Assembly: GCF_036199905.1 (NCBI RefSeq)
Contig: NZ_CP108109.1
Span: forward strand, 5,455,501 to 5,519,500
Direction: 5' to 3'
DNA from: Streptomyces sp. NBC_00223
GTDB lineage: Bacteria > Actinomycetota > Actinomycetes > Streptomycetales > Streptomycetaceae
Length of the DNA stretch: 64,000 nt
The position numbers and the translations under genes are program-made. Below, piece after piece: positions 58,957 to 64,000 of the stretch. The notes under the pieces were generated by a model, which worked only from the letters and a program-made list of their open reading frames with translations, was not told the origin of the DNA and did not search any database. Every line of letters starts with the position of its first letter. Position 1 is the stretch's first letter.

Positions 58957-61506
58957 GTGAGCGACAGGCCAGCAAGGGCGATTCCGCCCGGCGACGACAC
59001 GGACACGGCGCGGACCGGGGTCTGGCAGTCGAGCCCGCCCGGCACCCTGTACGACTACATTCGCGTCGCCGCCTTCTCGCTGGACAACCACGGCCGGATC
59101 GACCAGTGGAGTGAGCGGGCCGAGGAGTTCTTCGGCATCTCCGCCTCCGACGCGCTCGGCCGGGACCCGGTGACCGCCTTCGCGCCGCCGGAGATCCGGG
59201 ACCGCGCCCATGAACGGCTCGCGCAGATCCTCGACGGCCGGGAGTGGATCGGCCTCGTGCCGTACACGGACGCGGCCGGCGGCGAGGGACAGGCCGAGCT
59301 GTATGTGATGCCCGCCGACCACGGCGCCCTGTGCATCGCCGTCGACGTGGCCACACTGCGCCAGATCGAGACCGACCTGGCCGCCTCGCAGGCGGTTTTC
59401 GGCCAGTCGCCGATGGGCTTCGTGCTCTTCGACACCGAGCTGCGGCTGATCCGGGTCAACGACCGCTTCGCCACGGTCTTCGGGCGCGCCTCCGACGGAT
59501 ACCGCGGCCGCGGCCCGCACGACTTCCTGTCCCGGGTGGAGGCCGACCGGCTCACGGCCGCGCTGCGGCAGGTGCTGGAGACCGGCGACCCGGTCCTCGA
59601 CATGCCGCTGATCGGCACCGTGCCCGGCCATCCCTCCCGCCGCCGGTGGTCGATGTCGCTGTACCGGCTGCACAGCGGCTCCGGGCGGCCGATCGGCGTG
59701 GCGGGCCTGGCGATGGACGTCACCGGACGGCAGCGCGCCGAGCGGGAGGCCGCGCACGCCCGCCGCAACCTCGCGCTGCTCAACGAGGCGGGGTCCCGTA
59801 TCGGCACCTCGCTCGACCTGGAGACCACCGCGCGCGAGCTGCTGGACGTGGCGGTGCCGCACTTCTGCGACCTGGCCTCCGTCGACCTCTACCAGGCGCT
59901 GCTGTCCGGCCAGGAGGATCTGGCCGGGACCACGGACGGCAGCGGGGAGGTGCGCCGGGTCGCGTTCGCCAGCGCGGTGTCCGACGCGCCGGTCGCGATG
60001 CCGGGGGACGACGACGTGTCCCCCGGCGACGGCCCGGTCTCGGTCGGCTCGGTGCACCGCTACCGGTTCAGCTCCGCCAGCGCCCGCGCGCTGCGCACCG
60101 CCCAGCCGCAGGTCATCGAGGGCGACGGCGGGCACGACCTCGGCGGCGCCCTGGTGCAGTCCACGCTGGTGGTGCCGATGGTGGCCCGCGACGTGGTGCT
60201 CGGCCTGGTGCAGTTCTCCCGGGCCAAGGGCAGCGAGCCGTTCACCGAGCGGGACCGGATGCTCGCCGAGGAGCTGGCCGCCCGGGCCGCCATCTTCCTC
60301 GACAACGCCCGCCTCTACCGCCGAGAACACGAACGCGCCCTGATCCTGCAACGCAGCCTGCTCCCTCCGGACGACCCGGAGGCGGCAGGCTTGGACATCG
60401 CCTGCCGCTATCTGCCCGGCAGCATGGAGACCGAGGTCGGCGGCGACTGGTTCGACGTCATCGAACTGCCGGGCCACCGTACGGCGTTGGTGGTCGGCGA
60501 CGTGATGGGCCGGGGGCTGCGGGCGGCCGTCGCGATGGGTGAACTGCGCACCGCCGTACGGACCCTGGCCATGCTCGACCTCGAACCCGCCGAAGTGCTC
60601 ACCGCGTTGGACGAGGTCGCCAGCGGCCTGGGCGCCCCCGCGCGCGGCCGCCGCGCGGTGGACCCGGCGGACGCCGACCTCGCCGAGGTCTATCTGGCCA
60701 CCTGTATCTACGTGGTCTACGACGCGGTCACCCGCCGCTGCACGATCGCCAACGCCGGCCATCTGCCGCCGGTCGTGGTCGAGCCCGACGAGACCCCGCT
60801 GCTGCTTGAGCTGCCCAGGGGCGTACCGCTCGGGGTCGGCGGCGAGCCGTTCGAGGAGATCGAGGTCCAGTTGGAGGACGGCGCGCTGCTGGCCCTCTAC
60901 ACCGACGGCCTCGTGGAGTCCCGCAACCTCCCGCTGGACGAGGGCCTGGAGGCCTTCCGGTCCTCCCTCGACGGTCCCGCCCAGCCGCTGGAGGACGTCT
61001 GCGACCATGTGCTGGCCACGCTGGACACCGGGCACGGCGAGGACGACATCGCGCTGCTGATGGCCCGGGTGCGCGGTCTGGCCGACGAGTCGGTCGGCGA
61101 CTGGACGCTGGACTCGCAGCCCACCTCGGTGGCCAGGGCCCGTGAGCTGGCCCGCGACCAGCTGCTCGCCTGGGGCCTGGACGAGCTGGTCGACACCACC
61201 GAGCTGCTGGTCAGTGAGCTGGTCACCAACGCGCTGCGGCACGGCTACGGCGACATAAGGCTACGGCTGCTGCTCGACCGCACCCTGGTGTGCGAGGTGT
61301 GGGACAGCGCGCTGATGCAGCCGCGCCGCCGCCGGGCCCGGGACACCGACGAGGGCGGCCGCGGGCTGCAACTGGTCGCGATGCTCAGCCAGAGCTGGGG
61401 CAGCCGGCGCACCCACCGGGGCAAGACGGTCTGGTTCGAACTCGCCCTGCGAGGCGGATCCGACTCCAGCGGGCCGTCGGTGGACGATCTGCTGAGCATG
61501 TTCTGA
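58957..61506 (+). CDS. PAS-GAF-PP2C (SpoIIE)-HATPase phosphatase, tandem paralogue
   Basis: 849 residues, same plan as the preceding gene: PAS (30-130), PAS (140-265), GAF (about 275-460), PP2C (about 470-700) and HATPase_c (about 710-835), then a short Ser/Gly tail. Motifs EVGGDWFDVIEL, VVGDVMGRGLRAAVAMG (Arg in place of the usual His), DDIALLMARV and LLVSELVTNALRHG. GTG 58957 follows GGAGGGG. The 251-base gap from its paralogue contains a terminator-like hairpin (58827-58850) and probably its own promoter. Confidence 0.9.
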   Translation: MSDRPARAIPPGDDTDTARTGVWQSSPPGTLYDYIRVAAFSLDNHGRIDQWSERAEEFFGISASDALGRDPVTAFAPPEIRDRAHERLAQILDGREWIGLVPYTDAAGGEGQAELYVMPADHGALCIAVDVATLRQIETDLAASQAVFGQSPMGFVLFDTELRLIRVNDRFATVFGRASDGYRGRGPHDFLSRVEADRLTAALRQVLETGDPVLDMPLIGTVPGHPSRRRWSMSLYRLHSGSGRPIGVAGLAMDVTGRQRAEREAAHARRNLALLNEAGSRIGTSLDLETTARELLDVAVPHFCDLASVDLYQALLSGQEDLAGTTDGSGEVRRVAFASAVSDAPVAMPGDDDVSPGDGPVSVGSVHRYRFSSASARALRTAQPQVIEGDGGHDLGGALVQSTLVVPMVARDVVLGLVQFSRAKGSEPFTERDRMLAEELAARAAIFLDNARLYRREHERALILQRSLLPPDDPEAAGLDIACRYLPGSMETEVGGDWFDVIELPGHRTALVVGDVMGRGLRAAVAMGELRTAVRTLAMLDLEPAEVLTALDEVASGLGAPARGRRAVDPADADLAEVYLATCIYVVYDAVTRRCTIANAGHLPPVVVEPDETPLLLELPRGVPLGVGGEPFEEIEVQLEDGALLALYTDGLVESRNLPLDEGLEAFRSSLDGPAQPLEDVCDHVLATLDTGHGEDDIALLMARVRGLADESVGDWTLDSQPTSVARARELARDQLLAWGLDELVDTTELLVSELVTNALRHGYGDIRLRLLLDRTLVCEVWDSALMQPRRRRARDTDEGGRGLQLVAMLSQSWGSRRTHRGKTVWFELALRGGSDSSGPSVDDLLSMF

Positions 61507-61597
61507 TCTGACCGCCGGGCGCCCGCCCGAGCCGGTCACCGGGCCTTCGCCCGATCGTCGCCCCCATCCCGCGCCCCCCGGTCCTGCATCGCCCGCG

Positions 61598-62344
61598 TCA
61601 CACCGCCCCGGACTTGAGCCGGGCCAGCCGCGCGTCGATCTCGGCGGAGCCCGACACCGGGTCCAGCGACTCGAACTGCGTGTCCAGCGAGGACGGGCCC
61701 TCCTCCGCGGTGCCCCGGACCCTGGCCTCCTCGCGCCGCAGCTTCAGCTCGAACCTGTTCAGATCGTGGGTCGGGTCCAGTACGTCGACGGTCGCCACCG
61801 AGTCCGCCTTCCGGCCGTGGCCGTGCAGATGGTGACCGTGACCGTGGCCGTGCGCGGTACGGGAGCTGGTGATCAGCCGCTCGCGGGTCTCCTTCAGCCG
61901 GTCCAGCCGGCTCCGCATCTGGGTCAGGCCCGCCCTGAGCCGGTCGACCACGTTCTTCTGCGCCGCGATCGTCGGCTCCATGAAGGCGGCCTCCTGCTCG
62001 GACTCCCACTGATGGCCGAGCGCGATCCGGGCGAGGGTGTCGAACCGTTCGGCCTCCGTCGGGCGGTCGCCCGCGGCCCGCAGCGCCTCCGCGCTCCGGC
62101 TGGCCGACAGCGCCCAGCCGCCCCACTCGGCCACCGCGCCCGCGTCCTGGGCGTGGTCCTGTTCCAGCAGCCGCAGATCGCGGACCATGCCCTCCACCAC
62201 GTCCTCGGCCTCGGAGATATGGCCGGTGTAGTCGTGGATCAGCTGGTCGACCGTCTTCTGCGGGTCCTCGGCCTGGTCCAGGAGCGCGTCGATGTCCGCC
62301 TTGGCGAGCTGCGCCACCCGGCCGACGATGGTCTGCTTGGTCAT
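61598..62344 (-). CDS. PspA/IM30 family protein
   Basis: 248 residues, almost wholly helical: MTKQTIVGRVAQLAKADIDA, then LLDQAEDPQKTVDQLI is the PspA start. Such proteins form ESCRT-III-like rods that protect the membrane under envelope stress. A His/Gly run (residues 165-177, HGHGHGHHLHGHG) interrupts the helix before the last domain and is unusual for the family; it could bind metal. ATG 62344. The gene upstream encodes a large TPM-type membrane protein and is probably in the same operon. Confidence 0.9.
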   Translation of the reverse strand: MTKQTIVGRVAQLAKADIDALLDQAEDPQKTVDQLIHDYTGHISEAEDVVEGMVRDLRLLEQDHAQDAGAVAEWGGWALSASRSAEALRAAGDRPTEAERFDTLARIALGHQWESEQEAAFMEPTIAAQKNVVDRLRAGLTQMRSRLDRLKETRERLITSSRTAHGHGHGHHLHGHGRKADSVATVDVLDPTHDLNRFELKLRREEARVRGTAEEGPSSLDTQFESLDPVSGSAEIDARLARLKSGAV

Positions 62345-62426
62345 CCGTACTCCCTCGGTCCGCTCGATCCGCCCGGTCTGCCTGGATTCCCTGTGCCCGC
62401 CGTCGCCCGCGTCCGGGGCGGCGGCG

Positions 62427-64000
62427 CTACGACCGGCCGCCGCCCATCCGGCCCCGGGTCTCGCCGCCCCCGAAGCTGCCAGGGCCGCCGCCGAGGTCCC
62501 CGCCTCCCAGGCCGCCGCCGTAGCCGCCGAAGCCGTAGCCGCCGTTCGGGCCGCCGCCCAGCAGCTCGCCGAAGATGATGCCGCCGAGCACCGCGCCGTC
62601 CGTACCGCCGTCCGTACCGCTGTCCGTGGCCGGCGCGTGGCCTTCGAAGACGCGGACGTCCTGGCGGGCGTACTCCAGCGACTCACGGGCCAGCCGGTCC
62701 GCCTCACGGGCGTGCGCCAGCGCGGCGGGCAGGTCCGTCGCGGCCCGGGACTCGGCCTGCCGCAGCCGGCGCTCGGCCTCGGTCAGCCGGGTACGGGCCC
62801 GGCTGCCGATCGCGCCCCGGTGGGTGGTCACCACGTCCCCGGCCGCCGCGACCTCGCTGCGGGCCACCAGCAGCGTCTGGTCGAGCCGGGCGCGGGCCCG
62901 CTGCCCCTCGGCCTCCTCCGGCGAGGCGTCCAGGGCCGAGCCCGCCTCCCGCACCCGGCGCAGCGCGGCCACCGGGTCGGGCCGGCCCACGGCCAGCTGC
63001 TCGCGTACGGCGGCCAGCTCCGTGTCGGCGTGGGCGATCCGGGCCCGCAGGTCGACCGCCTCGGTGTCGACGGCGCCGTCCGCGGCGCCCTCCGCGGCGG
63101 GCCGCGTACCGGCCTGCGCGTCGGTGGCCTCGGACGCTCCCTCGGCCAGCCGCCCGCGGGCCTCGGCGAGGTCGGCCTCGGCCTCCGCGAGCGCCACCGG
63201 CAGGGCGGCGTCGGCCGCCCGCAGCTCGCGCTCCCTGCGGGTGACGGAGTCCGCGAGGATCGCCGCCTGGTCGAGCGCGCCCTCGGCCGCCCGTACGCAG
63301 ACGGCGGCCCTGCCGTGGTCCGAGCCGATCGCCGCGCGGGCCCGGTCCAGGCAGGTCCGGGCGAACAGCAGCCGGTCACGGGCCTCGGCCGGGTGATCCG
63401 CGACGGGTTCGAGCGCGACCTGCGCGTACCGCTGGGCCATGAGGGTGAGGGCGTTCTCGGCGGCGCCGATCCGGCCGGGCAGCGCCGCCGCCGTGGCCTC
63501 GGCCGACTCCAGTACGCGCGCCGTGTCGGCCTCCAGTGCCCGCAGCCGGTCGAACGCCTCCGACTCGGCGTCCAGCCGCCGGTTGGCCTGCGTGCAGCGC
63601 GACAGGATCTCGTCGAGCATCTGGCGGCGGGTCTCGTCGTCCTCGGGGTAGGCGTCGTCCAGCTTCTGCCGCAGCCGGAAGGCCGAGGTCAGCTCGCTCC
63701 TGGCGTACTCGACGGCCTCCCCGAACGGTTTCGCGGCCTCGTCGCCCACCTGGGCCGCCGCGAAGCCGACGTCCTCCCGGCTGGTGCGCACGGCGTCGTC
63801 GGTCTCGGCCAGCAGCCGCCCGGCCTGGGCGTCCAGTTCCGGCAGCGGGGTGAGGGGGGTCGGCTGTTTGGGCTTACCCGGCCAGGTGGTGGCGCCGCGC
63901 CCCGCCGAGGTGCGCACGGGCTGCCGCTGGGGGCGGCGGCCGCGGAACGCGAGGAGGGCGACTCCGGCGGCGGCGAGGACCGCGACCACCGGGATCCACA
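62427..64000 (-). CDS. TPM-domain family protein, C-terminal part (cut by window end)
   Basis: At least 524 residues; the frame is open to the window edge, so the N-terminus is missing. The visible part starts with a membrane helix (IPVVAVLAAAGVALLAF), then a basic linker and some 380 residues of Ala/Arg/Glu-rich coiled coil, and ends with a Gly-rich tail (GGYGFGGYGGGLGGGDLGGG). This matches actinobacterial TPM-domain proteins, whose TPM domain would lie outside the window. It precedes pspA by 82 bases, consistent with a membrane-stress role. Confidence 0.75.
   Translation of the reverse strand, partial: WIPVVAVLAAAGVALLAFRGRRPQRQPVRTSAGRGATTWPGKPKQPTPLTPLPELDAQAGRLLAETDDAVRTSREDVGFAAAQVGDEAAKPFGEAVEYARSELTSAFRLRQKLDDAYPEDDETRRQMLDEILSRCTQANRRLDAESEAFDRLRALEADTARVLESAEATAAALPGRIGAAENALTLMAQRYAQVALEPVADHPAEARDRLLFARTCLDRARAAIGSDHGRAAVCVRAAEGALDQAAILADSVTRRERELRAADAALPVALAEAEADLAEARGRLAEGASEATDAQAGTRPAAEGAADGAVDTEAVDLRARIAHADTELAAVREQLAVGRPDPVAALRRVREAGSALDASPEEAEGQRARARLDQTLLVARSEVAAAGDVVTTHRGAIGSRARTRLTEAERRLRQAESRAATDLPAALAHAREADRLARESLEYARQDVRVFEGHAPATDSGTDGGTDGAVLGGIIFGELLGGGPNGGYGFGGYGGGLGGGDLGGGPGSFGGGETRGRMGGGRS

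Noticed and set aside
58147..61242. Minus-strand frame of 1031 codons opposite the SpoIIE-type genes
   Set aside because: Antisense shadow of well-conserved PAS-GAF-PP2C coding sequence; the translation is Arg/Gln/His-rich without domains.

Overview
The window is chromosomal DNA of a Streptomyces-like actinomycete. GC is very high, codons end in G or C, GTG starts and 4-base stop/start overlaps (GTGA, ATGA, TTGA) are common, and the families are typical of the genus: WhiB, SpoIIE-type phosphatases, XRE/DUF397 pairs and DUF1707 proteins. From memory, the order fumC - class I fumarase - DUF1707 - whiB-like - glpX - DUF4245 - xseB/xseA - ispH - ppgK - ychF matches the S. coelicolor SCO5042-SCO5061 neighbourhood. 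This was not checked against a database.

Layout. (1) 1-9403: a Tad/Flp pilus locus with the CpaB end, a CpaE ATPase fused in frame to a TadE pseudopilin, TadE, TadA, TadB, TadC, Flp pilin, a TadG-like protein, a lipoprotein, an OmpA-domain protein, DUF192 and the prepilin peptidase. (2) 9600-15813: aldo/keto reductase, cis-prenyltransferase, PIN-PhoH ATPase, secreted SLT-fold protein, AI-2E-type permease. (3) 15937-19603: a PadR-ABC-FtsX operon with a perfect palindromic operator. (4) 19760-26817: catalase, SpoIIE phosphatase, methyltransferase, DUF402, class II fumarase. (5) 27131-33661: an accessory island, all on the minus strand, between the two fumarase genes. It holds two copies of a short Asp-Gly peptide overlapping a PIMT-like methyltransferase gene, two copies of a CxxxxCP small protein plus a DUF6879-like protein, two XRE/DUF5753 regulators and one DUF397 protein. 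(6) 33923-44729: the conserved core block from class I fumarase to ychF. (7) 44721-46183: a nucleotidyltransferase/HEPN gene pair bracketed by 66-bp perfect direct repeats made from the 3' end of ychF. (8) 46583-49952: ice-binding-like repeat protein, DUF5819, HTTM. (9) 50055-53009: RHH/PIN pair, Uma2, chitinase with a DasR-like site in its promoter. (10) 53111-64000: DUF4190, GntR, SPOR-like, Nudix, two large PAS-GAF-PP2C-HATPase proteins, PspA, and a TPM-type protein cut by the window end.

The best candidate for an undescribed system is the 27.1-33.7 kb island. Both peptide genes end inside the GTG start of a PIMT-family gene, and both peptides carry Asp-Gly steps followed by a Trp/Pro segment. 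That is what a two-gene aspartimide-forming RiPP (imiditide-like) cassette would look like, here duplicated and embedded among XRE/DUF397/DUF6879 genes. The second candidate is the ychF-3'-end insertion carrying the MNT-HEPN pair.
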